Below are positions 42,006 to 50,243 of a DNA stretch of 64,000 nucleotides, piece by piece (positions within the stretch are counted from its first letter, which is position 1; each line of letters begins with the position of its first letter). The translations under genes were made by a program, and so were the position numbers. This DNA is from Bacillus_AD sp047238185. Lineage in GTDB: Bacteria > Bacillota > Bacilli > Bacillales > DSM-1321. Under the pieces are notes generated by a model, which made no database searches, had not been told where the DNA came from, and worked only from the letters and a program-made list of their open reading frames with translations. Where the stretch lies: positions 992,001 through 1,056,000 of the forward strand of contig NZ_JBDFMI010000001.1 of NCBI RefSeq assembly GCF_047238185.1, in the 5' to 3' direction.

Positions 42006-42938
42006 ATGAAGAAATCAACCATTAAAGACGTGGCTCGCGTCAGCAATTTTTCCATTGCTACAGTCAGCAGAGTTTTGAATGGGAAAGGAAATGTGAGCCC
42101 CGAGATTGCCAAGAAGGTGCTGGATGTCGCGGAACAGCTTCAGTATGTTCCCAATCAATTGGCGAAAGGGTTAAAGGACCAAAAAACAAATCTGGTCGGC
42201 ATGGTTGTACCTGATATGCAGGATCCGTATTTTCTGCAGGTTATCCAGCGGCTGGAACAAAAGCTTCAACCTCTGAATATCCATTTAATCCTTGCTGAAA
42301 CGTTTTACAACGAAAAAAAAGAACGGGAAGTTCTGCAGCAGTTGGAAGCCAAACGTGTCGACTCGATATTGATTGCCAGTGCAGGGGGCAATGAGAAGGG
42401 GATTGCGGAATTAGTGGTAAAGGGCATTCAAGTGGTGCTCTTCCATACAAAAATTAAAGTCAATGATATCAAAATACCGCAAATCTCAGAGGACGAAGAA
42501 GCGAATTCCAGCAAATTGACAACGATGCTCCTTGATGAAGGGCACCAGTTGATCGGAGTCATCAACGGCAGCAAAACATCGCCAAATGCCATTGAAAAAT
42601 ATGTTGGATATGTGAAAGCCATGTACACAGGAGGGGAAGTCCTTGATTCTGCGTATACGTTTGAAGGATCTTATTCCATAGAAAGCGGCAGGAAAGCTGT
42701 GAAACGTTTTCTGTCTTTGCCGAAAAGGCCAACGGCAATATTATCTTTGCATCCTTATTTTACAATAGGAGCCATCGCAGAATTAAATAAGCAAAAAATC
42801 CGTATACCAAGAGACGTCACCATTGCCTCACTCGGTGGCGACCCTTCATTCGCCCTGTTGGAGGATAAAGGGCTGCTTGTCCACTATTATAGTGTTGAAA
42901 TGGATGTTGAAGAAATTTTATTTCATTTGAACGAATAA
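42006..42938 (+). CDS. LacI-family transcriptional regulator of the PTS operon
   Basis: A 310-residue LacI-type repressor: helix-turn-helix TIKDVARVSNFSIATVSRVL at 5-24, hinge to about 60, and a periplasmic-binding-protein-like effector domain (NLVGMVVPDMQDPYFLQVI). The C-terminal part is short and the usual last helices are abbreviated. It stands alone with its own terminator, directly before the PTS genes. Two CG-centred palindromes of LacI type flank the PTS promoter, so it probably represses that operon in response to the phosphorylated or free sugar. Confidence 0.9.
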   Translation: MKKSTIKDVARVSNFSIATVSRVLNGKGNVSPEIAKKVLDVAEQLQYVPNQLAKGLKDQKTNLVGMVVPDMQDPYFLQVIQRLEQKLQPLNIHLILAETFYNEKKEREVLQQLEAKRVDSILIASAGGNEKGIAELVVKGIQVVLFHTKIKVNDIKIPQISEDEEANSSKLTTMLLDEGHQLIGVINGSKTSPNAIEKYVGYVKAMYTGGEVLDSAYTFEGSYSIESGRKAVKRFLSLPKRPTAILSLHPYFTIGAIAELNKQKIRIPRDVTIASLGGDPSFALLEDKGLLVHYYSVEMDVEEILFHLNE

Positions 42939-42985
42939 AAACCACGCCTTATCGAATACTAAAAGTCGATAAGGCGTGGTTTTTA
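42938..42985 (+). terminator. Terminator of the lacI-type gene
   Basis: A 17-bp perfect stem (arms near 42938-42954 and 42966-42983) with a T-run separates the regulator from the PTS operon. Confidence 0.92.
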
Positions 42986-43068
42986 TTATGCTTCAAAATA
43001 GAGTTAACAAACTATTTTGGTAAAATGAAATCCATTAGTTAAATGTGTCTAAAATGTGAATTTAACGA

Positions 43069-43124
43069 GAAAACGTTTACTTATCCTTTTTTCTATTGTA
43101 AGATATTTTTTGTAAACGTTAACA
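43069..43124 (+). promoter_or_regulatory. PTS operon promoter flanked by two LacI/CcpA-type operators
   Basis: TTTACT (43076-43081) and TAAGAT (43099-43104) are spaced 17 bp. GAAAACGTTTAC (43069-43080) overlaps the -35 box, and TGTAAACGTTAACA (43111-43124) lies at the transcription start. The second is an exact match to the cre consensus, and both fit the CG-centred LacI family pattern, so CcpA, the local LacI protein or both could bind. Confidence 0.7.
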
Positions 43125-43150
43125 ACTACTTAATTTGGAGGATGAAATAA

Positions 43151-43453
43151 ATGAATATCATGTTAGTTTGTTCAGCAGGAATGTCTACAAGTATGTTAGT
43201 GACAAAAATGGAGGAAGCAGCAGCAGCTCAATCATTGGATACAAAAATCTGGGCAATCCCAGAGGCTGAGCTTTCAGAGCAAATCGATAAGTGCGATGTC
43301 GTTCTATTGGGGCCTCAAGTTCGTTTCCTTAAATCAAAGGTAGAAGCAGTTGCTACACCTAAAGGTATTCCAGTAGAAGTAATCGATATGATGAACTATG
43401 GCGCATTAAATGGAAAAGCTGTTTTAGACCAAGCGCTTAACATGAAAAAATAA
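43151..43453 (+). CDS. PTS lactose/cellobiose-type EIIB component
   Basis: A 100-residue phosphocarrier that takes phosphate from EIIA on Cys7 (MLVCSAGMSTSMLV) and passes it to the incoming sugar at EIIC. The P-loop-like sequence after the cysteine and LGPQVRFLKSKVE at about 56-68 are typical of the cellobiose/chitobiose group. First gene of the IIB-IIC-IIA operon, the order of B. subtilis licBCA. TTGGAGGATG is the ribosome-binding site. Confidence 0.95.
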   Translation: MNIMLVCSAGMSTSMLVTKMEEAAAAQSLDTKIWAIPEAELSEQIDKCDVVLLGPQVRFLKSKVEAVATPKGIPVEVIDMMNYGALNGKAVLDQALNMKK

Positions 43454-43494
43454 TAAATAGCAACGACTGACAGCATAATTAGAGGAGAAAAATT

Positions 43495-44787
43495 ATGAAT
43501 AAATTCATTCAATTTTTAGAAAAATATTTTGTTCCCTTCGCTGGTAAAATCGGTAGTCAAAGACATCTAGTAGCCATCCGTGATGGCTTCGTAGCAATCA
43601 TGCCACTTATTATCCTTGGTTCATTTGCCACTTTGATTAACAATCTTCCTTTTGAAGGATATCAAAACTTCATGGTTAATGTATTCGGGGAAGGCTGGAC
43701 GGACCTTGGAGGGAACATCTGGAAAGGATCATTTGCCATCCTGTCGCTGCTCGTTTCAATCGGCATTTCATACAACCTGGCAAAATCCTATAAGGTTGAC
43801 GGGCTTTCTGCAGCGTTAGTTACATTCGGTGCTTTGATCATCATGACACCAGTTACTGCGACAGAAGGCGGTTTGGATTTCGGTTGGATGGGCGCACAAG
43901 GCTTGTTCGTATCCTTGATCGTATCTCTGGTCGCAACGGAAATCTTCCGCTGGTTGATCCAAAAGAACTTTACCATTAAAATGCCGAATGGCGTACCGAC
44001 GGCGGTTGCACGATCATTTGCCGCATTATTGCCTGCAACTGTAGTTTTCATCATCTTTGCTTTAGTATTCTTGCTATTATCACATGCGGGAACTTCATTG
44101 CATTCAATCATTTTTGAAAGTATCCAAAAACCGTTGACAGGTCTTTCTAACACATTGCCGTCAGCGATCATTTTCTCATTGTTGATCCATTTATTATGGT
44201 TCTTCGGATTGCACGGTACAAACATCTTAGGACCGATTATGGAAACGATTTATCTTCCGTCCATTGAGAAAAATATTGAAGCGTTCAAATCTGGAATTGA
44301 TGTTTATAGCGATCAACTAGCAACCATTACAAAGCCGTTCTTTGATGTGTATGTCCACTTAGGTGGAGCAGGGGCGACATTAGCCTTGATCGTAGCCATA
44401 TTCTTAGTGGCGAAGAGTGCCCAATATAAGAGTATCGGCCGAGTGACTGCGCCAGCCGGACTTTTCAACATCAATGAACCAGTATTATTCGGTGTACCGA
44501 TTGTATTGAATCCAATCTTGGTTATTCCGTTCGTACTAATTCCAATTGTACTGACATGTACTTCTTTCTTTGCCATCTCCTTGGGACTTGTTCCAAAAAC
44601 AGTCGCCTTGGTGCCATGGTCCATGCCTCCAATCATTTCCGGTTACCTTGTATCCGGCGGTCATTGGCAAGGGATTGCATTGCAGGTATTTAACTTCTTA
44701 GTGGCTGTAGCCCTATACATTCCGTTCGTCAAAGTCCAGGATGATGTGGCGCTGAAAGCCCAAAAAGCACAAGAACAACAGCAATAA
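43495..44787 (+). CDS. PTS cellobiose-type EIIC membrane transporter
   Basis: A 430-residue sugar channel of the lactose/cellobiose family with about ten helices. LVAIRDGFVAIMPLIILGSF (25-44) opens the first helix; LHGTNILGPI near 240 and APAGLFNINEPVLFGVPIVLNP near 320-341 (in two parts) are the substrate and gating motifs with the conserved Asn-Glu. The transporter phosphorylates a disaccharide on entry with EIIB. 41 nt separate it from the EIIB gene; AGAGGAG is the ribosome-binding site. Confidence 0.95.
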   Translation: MNKFIQFLEKYFVPFAGKIGSQRHLVAIRDGFVAIMPLIILGSFATLINNLPFEGYQNFMVNVFGEGWTDLGGNIWKGSFAILSLLVSIGISYNLAKSYKVDGLSAALVTFGALIIMTPVTATEGGLDFGWMGAQGLFVSLIVSLVATEIFRWLIQKNFTIKMPNGVPTAVARSFAALLPATVVFIIFALVFLLLSHAGTSLHSIIFESIQKPLTGLSNTLPSAIIFSLLIHLLWFFGLHGTNILGPIMETIYLPSIEKNIEAFKSGIDVYSDQLATITKPFFDVYVHLGGAGATLALIVAIFLVAKSAQYKSIGRVTAPAGLFNINEPVLFGVPIVLNPILVIPFVLIPIVLTCTSFFAISLGLVPKTVALVPWSMPPIISGYLVSGGHWQGIALQVFNFLVAVALYIPFVKVQDDVALKAQKAQEQQQ

Positions 44788-44811
44788 GCAGCAAACAGGA
44801 GGTTTCGCATA

Positions 44812-45111
44812 ATGGAAACAATCATCATGAATATTATCCTTCATAGCGGCAATGCAAGAAGCTTAGCTATGGAAGCAATTAAAGAAGCTAAGGAAGGGAA
44901 CTTCGAGTTGGCTGAAAAGCACATTGAAGAAGCCACACAAGCCTTAGGCCAGGCGCACCGTTCACAAACGGATTTGATCCAAGGGGAAGCGCGCGGGGAA
45001 AAATCCGAAATCAGCATTTTGTTGATTCATGCTCAAGATCATTTAATGACAGCTATGTCTGTAAAAGATCTTGCTGCAGAAATGGTAGAACTATACAAAA
45101 GAGTTGCTTAA
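44812..45111 (+). CDS. PTS lactose/cellobiose-type EIIA component
   Basis: A 99-residue all-helical EIIA that forms trimers and accepts phosphate from HPr on a histidine in LLIHAQDHLMTAM (His73 or His77; the latter by family alignment). The N-terminal helix IILHSGNARSLAMEAI is typical. It follows EIIC by 24 nt with AGGAGG and is separated from the next gene by a hairpin that may act as a partial terminator. Confidence 0.94.
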   Translation: METIIMNIILHSGNARSLAMEAIKEAKEGNFELAEKHIEEATQALGQAHRSQTDLIQGEARGEKSEISILLIHAQDHLMTAMSVKDLAAEMVELYKRVA

Positions 45112-45125
45112 ATGTAAAATTTAAG

Positions 45126-45155
45126 AAGGCGAAGGGTTCATTCTTCGCCTTTTTT
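45126..45155 (+). terminator. Terminator or attenuator between EIIA and the DUF871 gene
   Basis: AAGGCGAAG (45126-45134) pairs with CTTCGCCTT (45143-45151), followed by T residues. The next gene starts 30 nt on with its own ribosome-binding site and no obvious promoter, so read-through is likely. Confidence 0.7.
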
Positions 45156-45184
45156 AAATAGAAATTAAAATAGGAGAGTGTGCC

Positions 45185-46273
45185 ATGAGAAAATTGGGGA
45201 TTTCCATTTATCCGGAGCATAGTACGAGAGAAAAGGACAAAGCGTATATTTCATTAGCGGCCAAATATGGCTTCAAACGTATTTTTACTTGCTTGTTATC
45301 CGTTACAGGAGATAAGGAAGAAATCATTGAAGAGTTCACAGACATTATTTCACACGCCAACAAGGAAGGGATGGAAGTCATTTTTGATGTGGCTCCCCAT
45401 GTATTTCCGGCAATCGGCGCTTCATATGACGACTTAAGCGTTTTCGCTAAAATGGGAGCGGTAGGAATCCGATTGGATGAAGGTTTTGGCGGACAAAAAG
45501 AAGCGCTTATGACCCACAATCCGCATGGCCTAAAAATAGAAATCAATATTTCCAGCGGTACGAAATATGTGGAGCAAATCCTCAGCTATGGCCCGAATAC
45601 GGACAATCTGATCGGCTGCCACAACTTTTATCCTCAGGAATATACAGGTTTATCTTATGCCCATTTCATCGAGACAACTGAGTTATTCAAAAAACACAAT
45701 ATCCGCACTGCTGCATTCGTTTCTTCCAAGGATGCCACATTCGGCCCTTGGCCGGTGAATGACGGATTATGCACGTTGGAGCAGCACCGTAAGCTGCCGA
45801 TTGTCACACAAGCCAAGCATCTGTTTGCCACAAATCTGATCGATGACGTTTTGATCGGAAATGCATATGCTTCTGAAGAGGAATTAAAGCAATTGAGTTC
45901 CATTAACCCGAATAAATTGGCTTTCCGCGTCAAAACGAACAAAGAAACATCCGATTTAGAAAAAATCATTATTGAAAAAGAAGTCCACTTCAACCGGGGG
46001 GATGTATCCGATTATCTGATCCGCTCCACTCAAAGCCGGGTCAAATATAAAGCGGAATCCTTCCCTAACCACGATGCAATCGATATCCAAAAGGGAGATG
46101 TATTGGTCGGAAACAATGATTTCGGTCAATACAAAGGGGAACTGCAAATCGCCCGCCTTCCGATGAAAAACGACGGCCGCAAAAATATAGTCGGACAGAT
46201 CGTTGAGGAAGAAGTGTTCCTATTGGATTACATCAAGCCTTGGGATTATTTTGAAATGAAAATAGAAGAATAA
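45185..46273 (+). CDS. DUF871/MupG-family TIM-barrel protein, likely phospho-disaccharide hydrolase
   Basis: A 362-residue DUF871 protein: an N-terminal TIM barrel (LGISIYPEHSTREKDKAYI, 4-22; IRLDEGFGG near 95; EINISSGTKY) followed by a small C-terminal beta domain from about residue 245 (LIRSTQSRVKY, GDVLVGNNDFGQYKGE). The characterised relative is S. aureus MupG, a 6-phospho-N-acetylmuramidase acting on MurNAc-6-phosphate-GlcNAc. It is the only candidate hydrolase in this PTS operon, so it probably cleaves the 6-phospho-disaccharide that the PTS delivers. The sugar itself is not certain. AATAGGAGAG is the ribosome-binding site. Confidence 0.88.
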   Translation: MRKLGISIYPEHSTREKDKAYISLAAKYGFKRIFTCLLSVTGDKEEIIEEFTDIISHANKEGMEVIFDVAPHVFPAIGASYDDLSVFAKMGAVGIRLDEGFGGQKEALMTHNPHGLKIEINISSGTKYVEQILSYGPNTDNLIGCHNFYPQEYTGLSYAHFIETTELFKKHNIRTAAFVSSKDATFGPWPVNDGLCTLEQHRKLPIVTQAKHLFATNLIDDVLIGNAYASEEELKQLSSINPNKLAFRVKTNKETSDLEKIIIEKEVHFNRGDVSDYLIRSTQSRVKYKAESFPNHDAIDIQKGDVLVGNNDFGQYKGELQIARLPMKNDGRKNIVGQIVEEEVFLLDYIKPWDYFEMKIEE

Positions 46274-46279
46274 AAAAGT

Positions 46280-46309
46280 ACACGGCTCTACTTATGGGCC
46301 GTGTTTTTC
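46280..46309 (+). terminator. Terminator of the PTS-DUF871 operon
   Basis: A 7-bp stem ACACGGC/GCCGTGT with flanking A and T tracts follows the stop codon by 6 nt. Confidence 0.8.
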
Positions 46310-46384
46310 CATTTTTGATTTTCTCTAAAGCTTCCCGATTCTCAGCAATAAGCATTTGAATCGGCTTTTCCTCGGCAAAATCTG

Positions 46385-46885
46385 TTATTTTGATATAAGC
46401 AGTTTCATTGTTATGTGTTTAAAGATGTGACATGGCTTATACGGTTGCACCTCATAGTGAGAAAGAGAAAGCTCGAATAGCCTTTCCTCTCTTTCTACGC
46501 ATACCATCTTTGACCTGCGAATAATAGAATCCCATTCTTGGCGTTCAGGTAATTCTTCCTTCAAGTTTTTCCGGTAGCGGACAGCTAACTTTGTAATATC
46601 TTCGCCATCTATTTGCACAATTTTATCTCCTGCTGTGAGGCGATTATCTTGTGGCGATTCCGTGACATATAAGCCATTATGATAACGCCTAACAGAAAAA
46701 CCTACATATGGGCGATATGAGTTTTTAGAAGTAAACCATAATTGTCTCTTCGAAGGCTTGATCACCCATATCATTAGAGATCACATAACGTTCAGGGTGA
46801 TTCAAATGCTTATTATCTATGTAACCTGCATAATCTCTTCCCGTCATTTTTGGATATCTTTAAAAATGTGCTCTTTCGTAGCCAT
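46385..46885 (-). pseudogene. Decayed S41-family peptidase gene, N-terminal part only
   Basis: Three consecutive pieces in different frames read as one damaged protein. From an ATG at 46885 with GGGAGG comes MATKEHIFKDIQK, then a stop; one A short in an A-run, the next frame continues MTGRDYAGYIDNKHLNHPERY and ends at about 46731; a third frame gives LWFTSKN through a PDZ-like unit (NRLTAGDKIVQIDGEDI near the middle) to HYEVQPYKPCHIF and a stop at 46385. DYAGY-x-HPERY followed by RRYxxxLYVTE and a PDZ loop is the start of Bacillus S41 (tail-specific) peptidases. The protease domain with catalytic Ser/Lys is missing, so this is a pseudogene. Confidence 0.65.
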
Positions 46886-47333
46886 CGTTTTTCCTCCCTT
46901 TTTAAAAATTCATTTGTATTTTCTCCTTCATTTAAGAACCGTTGGTGAAATAAATCATCCCCATTCTCTATTAGACTGCTCGAAGAAAATAAATGGATCG
47001 GCTTATCTTGCTATCATGAAGGTGGTTTATAAAAAAGAGTGGTACTTATTATGAATCTATTTCTGCGAAAAAAACAGAAATCCTTCCTCTTTTGGCAGTG
47101 CACGCTATTCTATCGTTTTATCGCCAGATACACCAGCGCTTCTTTTAACCGTATATGTAACGGAAAAAAGAAGGCAGGTTAAAGAATAAGGCTGCCATTT
47201 TACATGTCTTTTATTGAGAAAGAGTACATAAAAAATCATCTTGACTGAGAGTTGATTCATAATAAAATTATGGAAAAATATGTTAAAATCAAGACAGTGC
47301 ATCTCTTAATTACTATAGATTAAAGGAGGAAAA
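46886..47333. other. Intergenic stretch with a promoter for the lipoprotein gene
   Basis: I see no supported gene here. Short frames around 47051-47180 lack a convincing start and may be debris of the neighbouring decayed gene. TTGACT (47241-47246) and TAAAAT (47263-47268) with a 16-bp spacer form a good sigma-A promoter for the lipoprotein gene at 47334. Confidence 0.55.
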
Positions 47334-47885
47334 ATGAAAGTTCACATTTCTTTCATCTTATTTTTTTCATTATGTATATTTTTGATGATTGGCTGCGTGT
47401 CTGAAAAAGAAGTGGAACAGGGGATTGATAAAGATAAAACTAAAGCGATTGCACAAAAGGATTCAAATGATATGCCTAGTTTTGTGAAAGCAGCTGCTTT
47501 TGTACATATTGATTGGAATAAAAGCGTTACGAAAATCGGCTCGAATGGTGTTAGCGATATTATGGGCAATCCAAACAAAGTGGGCTATATAGGTCCAGAT
47601 TTAACGGCAGGGAAAACAAATAAGTGGCTATGGCATTTCTGGGGCAAAACAAAAGGAGAGGTAACCGTTGTAGCTTATCATAAAGAAACGGGTACTAAAA
47701 CATCCATTTTCAAGAACGCTGACATTTCTAACTGGACCATGTCACTCAGCTTCAGTGAGATTAACGGAGCAGATTCAAGCATGGCTTCTAATGTCATGCT
47801 GCCAAAAGCAGGTGTATGGGCGTTGCTTGTGTATGTTGATGAAACGTTATTTGATACGCTAATCATTAAAGTAAAAGAAGAGTAA
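47334..47885 (+). CDS. Putative lipoprotein with immunoglobulin-like domain
   Basis: A 183-residue exported protein. Residues 1-20 are a lipoprotein signal peptide with lipobox LMIGC (Cys21), followed by a charged linker. The rest is beta-rich (NKWLWHFWGKTKGEVTVVAY, WALLVYVDETLFDTLIIKV) and resembles DUF4871-type, immunoglobulin-like domains of Bacillus, but I am not sure of that family. AAAGGAGG precedes the ATG and a sigma-A promoter lies 65 nt upstream. A terminator follows. Role unknown. Confidence 0.75.
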   Translation: MKVHISFILFFSLCIFLMIGCVSEKEVEQGIDKDKTKAIAQKDSNDMPSFVKAAAFVHIDWNKSVTKIGSNGVSDIMGNPNKVGYIGPDLTAGKTNKWLWHFWGKTKGEVTVVAYHKETGTKTSIFKNADISNWTMSLSFSEINGADSSMASNVMLPKAGVWALLVYVDETLFDTLIIKVKEE

Positions 47886-47909
47886 ATCCTTTACTGAATA
47901 AGAAAATCA

Positions 47910-47944
47910 AACGAGCTAGGAGATCGTATCCAAGCTCGTTTTTA
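47910..47944 (+). terminator. Terminator of the lipoprotein gene
   Basis: AACGAGCT (47910-47917) pairs with AGCTCGTT (47933-47940), followed by T residues. Confidence 0.8.
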
Positions 47945-48047
47945 TTATGGATCGATGGTTAATTAAAAGGAATTAAAAAAGATGCAATCTGCCTTTTTCC
48001 TATTTGCGCAAGTAAATGGAACACCTTAAGTGTAGAGCGTTTTATGT

Positions 48048-48452
48048 TCATTCCGCATGTACAAATTTGTACAGCGGCGCTAGTGTATCCCATATTTTCC
48101 GGTCTATATCTTTTTCTGATTCACCAATATCAATAATATCGGTATGTTTCAAAATAAAATCGAGTGGCGCCTGCAAAAATTCAGGAAGCGGATATTGTTT
48201 TAAGAAAGAAGCCATTTTATCCGGAAAAACATGTCCGTATATTTCCAATGCAACGGAATAATCGCTAATGGCAATTTCTCTGCCATACTGGCTGTGAAAT
48301 TTCTTCTTTGTTTGAACGGCAATGTCCATTGCTCCGTCATGTTTAAGAATCGTCCTGACAAGCGGGGCATCATTGATAATATGTATGGCATGTTCCGAAA
48401 GGAAATATTGGATTCTCTCTCCTTTAATCCTAATTTCTGCCCATGATTCCAT
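48048..48452 (-). CDS. Hypothetical protein, no family recognised
   Basis: A 134-residue soluble protein without signal or membrane segment, starting at the ATG at 48452 read leftward, with AAAGGAGG upstream; an earlier in-frame ATG lacks a site. The sequence has a regular alternation of strands and helices (WAEIRIKGERIQYFLSEHAI; SVALEIYGHVFPDKMASFL). It lies divergently from dacF. I cannot name a family or function. Confidence 0.65.
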   Translation of the reverse strand: MESWAEIRIKGERIQYFLSEHAIHIINDAPLVRTILKHDGAMDIAVQTKKKFHSQYGREIAISDYSVALEIYGHVFPDKMASFLKQYPLPEFLQAPLDFILKHTDIIDIGESEKDIDRKIWDTLAPLYKFVHAE

Positions 48453-48547
48453 GATTATAACCTCCTTTTTCTTATATATACCCGTTATTTTCCCAAAAGA
48501 GCTGTTTTGAATAAATAAATTGGGCTTATCCATAATTGGTATTCTTT

Positions 48548-48576
48548 GTATAAAAATAAATCTTTTGGAAAAGATA
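48548..48576 (+). promoter_or_regulatory. Candidate sigma-F promoter of dacF
   Basis: GTATA (48548-48552) followed after 14-15 bp by GGAAAAGATA (48567-48576) resembles the sigma-F pattern GYWTA-N15-GGNRANANTW with one mismatch. B. subtilis dacF is sigma-F dependent, and the element lies 27 bp before the start codon. Confidence 0.5.
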
Positions 48577-48602
48577 CATCTATATAGATAGGAGGGTTTG
48601 GC

Positions 48603-49775
48603 TTGAAAATTAAGCAGATTATAGGGATATTGACCATTTTTCTTTTTGCGGGAGGTTTCGTTGCACAGCCTGGTTATGCAGCTAAGAGTGATGTAAAGCT
48701 GGCTGAAGAGGCGAAATCGGCTATCTTAATTGAAAGAGATACAGGCGAAATCCTCTATGGAAAAAATGAACACCAGCGCTTGTCGCCTGCTAGCATGACG
48801 AAAATAATGACCATGTTACTCATTATGGAAGCAATCGATAAAGGAAAATTAAGCTGGAACGAAAATATCAGAACAAGTGAATACGCTGCTTCAATGGGTG
48901 GATCACAAATTTTCCTTGAGCCTGGGGAAGAGATGACGACGAGTCAGATGCTGAAGGGAATCGCTATCGGATCCGGTAATGATGCTTCAGTGGCTATGGC
49001 TGAACGGTTGGCAGGTTCAGAGGAAGCGTTTGTCAAAAAGATGAACCAAAAAGTGAAGCAATTAGGATTGAAAGATACGCATTTTGTAAACGCAACAGGA
49101 TTGCCTGCCAAGAACCACTACAGCTCGGCATATGATATGGCTATGATGGGCAGGGAGCTTCTTAAATACAGTGAGATTACCAAATACACAGGCACCTACG
49201 AAGCTTATTTAAGAGAAAAGACAAAGAAGCAGTTTTGGCTGGTGAACACGAACAGATTGGTTAAGTTCTATCCCGGAGTGGACGGCCTGAAAACCGGCTT
49301 CACGAATGAAGCTAAATATTGTCTGACTGCAACTGCCAAAAAAGGCGATATGCGGGTTGTGGCAACTGTATTCGGAGCACAAAATCCAAAGTCGAGAAAT
49401 GCACAAGTGACACAGATGCTTGATTATGCATTCTCCCAATATCAAACGCATCCTTTGTATAAAAAGGATCAGAAATTGAAAGATATTATGATCTCAAAAG
49501 GCACTGAGAAGACGGTTTCAGCCGTAACGAGCGAGCCGATTTCAATCCTGACGAAAAAAGGCGAAGACATTAAGAAATATAAAGTGACAGTCAAAACAAA
49601 AGAAAAAGTCCCGTCTCCTGTTAAGAAAGGTGATGTAATCGGGACACTGAATATTGTTAAATCAGGTAAAACCATAGTAACTTCACCTATCGTAGCTGCT
49701 GAATCGGTAGACCAGGCAAGCTGGTGGCAATTGTTCAAAAAGTCCATGGGTATGTTCACACATGGCGGGAAATAA
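48603..49775 (+). CDS. dacF: D-alanyl-D-alanine carboxypeptidase DacF
   Basis: A 390-residue low-molecular-mass penicillin-binding protein that trims the terminal D-Ala of stem peptides, controlling cross-linking of the forespore wall and cortex. Residues 1-27 are a signal peptide (GYAAKSD cleavage region). The active-site motifs are Ser64-x2-Lys67 (SPASMTKIM), SGN in GIAIGSGNDAS near 122, and KTG in DGLKTGFTN. A C-terminal beta domain and amphipathic tail (QASWWQLFKKSMGMF) attach it to the membrane. The start is a TTG at 48603 with AGGAGGG. It precedes spoIIA as in B. subtilis. Confidence 0.95.
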   Translation: MKIKQIIGILTIFLFAGGFVAQPGYAAKSDVKLAEEAKSAILIERDTGEILYGKNEHQRLSPASMTKIMTMLLIMEAIDKGKLSWNENIRTSEYAASMGGSQIFLEPGEEMTTSQMLKGIAIGSGNDASVAMAERLAGSEEAFVKKMNQKVKQLGLKDTHFVNATGLPAKNHYSSAYDMAMMGRELLKYSEITKYTGTYEAYLREKTKKQFWLVNTNRLVKFYPGVDGLKTGFTNEAKYCLTATAKKGDMRVVATVFGAQNPKSRNAQVTQMLDYAFSQYQTHPLYKKDQKLKDIMISKGTEKTVSAVTSEPISILTKKGEDIKKYKVTVKTKEKVPSPVKKGDVIGTLNIVKSGKTIVTSPIVAAESVDQASWWQLFKKSMGMFTHGGK

Positions 49776-49794
49776 CTCGAATCGTGAAAAAGTT

Positions 49795-49853
49795 TTGCGA
49801 AATGGCACTAGTTTTGTCATGGTGAAGGACTTCCTATCTGCTGTATAGAATTC
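49795..49853 (+). promoter_or_regulatory. Sigma-H promoter of spoIIA with two Spo0A boxes
   Basis: GAAGGACTT (49824-49832) and ATAGAATTC (49845-49853) match the sigma-H -35 and -10 patterns (RNAGGAWWW, RNNGAATWW) with 12 bp between. TTGCGAA (49795-49801) and, on the other strand, TGACAAA (49813-49819) each fit the Spo0A box TGNCGAA at 6 of 7 positions and lie just upstream of the promoter. Confidence 0.7.
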
Positions 49854-49890
49854 TTGCTGTACAGAATGAGGAAGGGAGCTGTATTGATAA

Positions 49891-50241
49891 GTGAGCCTTA
49901 CAGTGAATATGGAAACAAGAGGAAATGTGCTTTGTATACGATTAGGGGGAGAATTGGACCATCATTATGCCGAGAGCCTGAAGGAAGAAGCCTCTCGTAC
50001 AATTGAGAAGAACCATATTACTCATATTGTTCTAAACCTGGCAGATTTGACGTTTATGGACAGCTCTGGGCTTGGAGTCATCCTCGGCCGCTATAAACAA
50101 ATAAAACAGCATAAAGGAGAAATGATCGTCTGTGCGATTTCACCCGCTGTCAAACGGTTATTTGAAATGTCAGGTTTATTTAAAATCATTCAAGAAGAGG
50201 CATCCGAAAATGTAGCTTTAGAAAGATTGGGGGTTGCTTGA
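49891..50241 (+). CDS. spoIIAA: Anti-sigma F factor antagonist SpoIIAA
   Basis: A 116-residue STAS-domain protein that releases sigma-F from SpoIIAB in the forespore. FMDSSGLGVILGRYKQIK (56-73) contains Ser58, the residue phosphorylated by SpoIIAB and dephosphorylated by SpoIIE. The GTG start gives MSLTVNMETRGNVLCIRLGGELDHH, parallel to the B. subtilis N-terminus. The stop codon overlaps the spoIIAB start region, giving translational coupling. Confidence 0.97.
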   Translation: MSLTVNMETRGNVLCIRLGGELDHHYAESLKEEASRTIEKNHITHIVLNLADLTFMDSSGLGVILGRYKQIKQHKGEMIVCAISPAVKRLFEMSGLFKIIQEEASENVALERLGVA

Positions 50242-50243
50242 TG

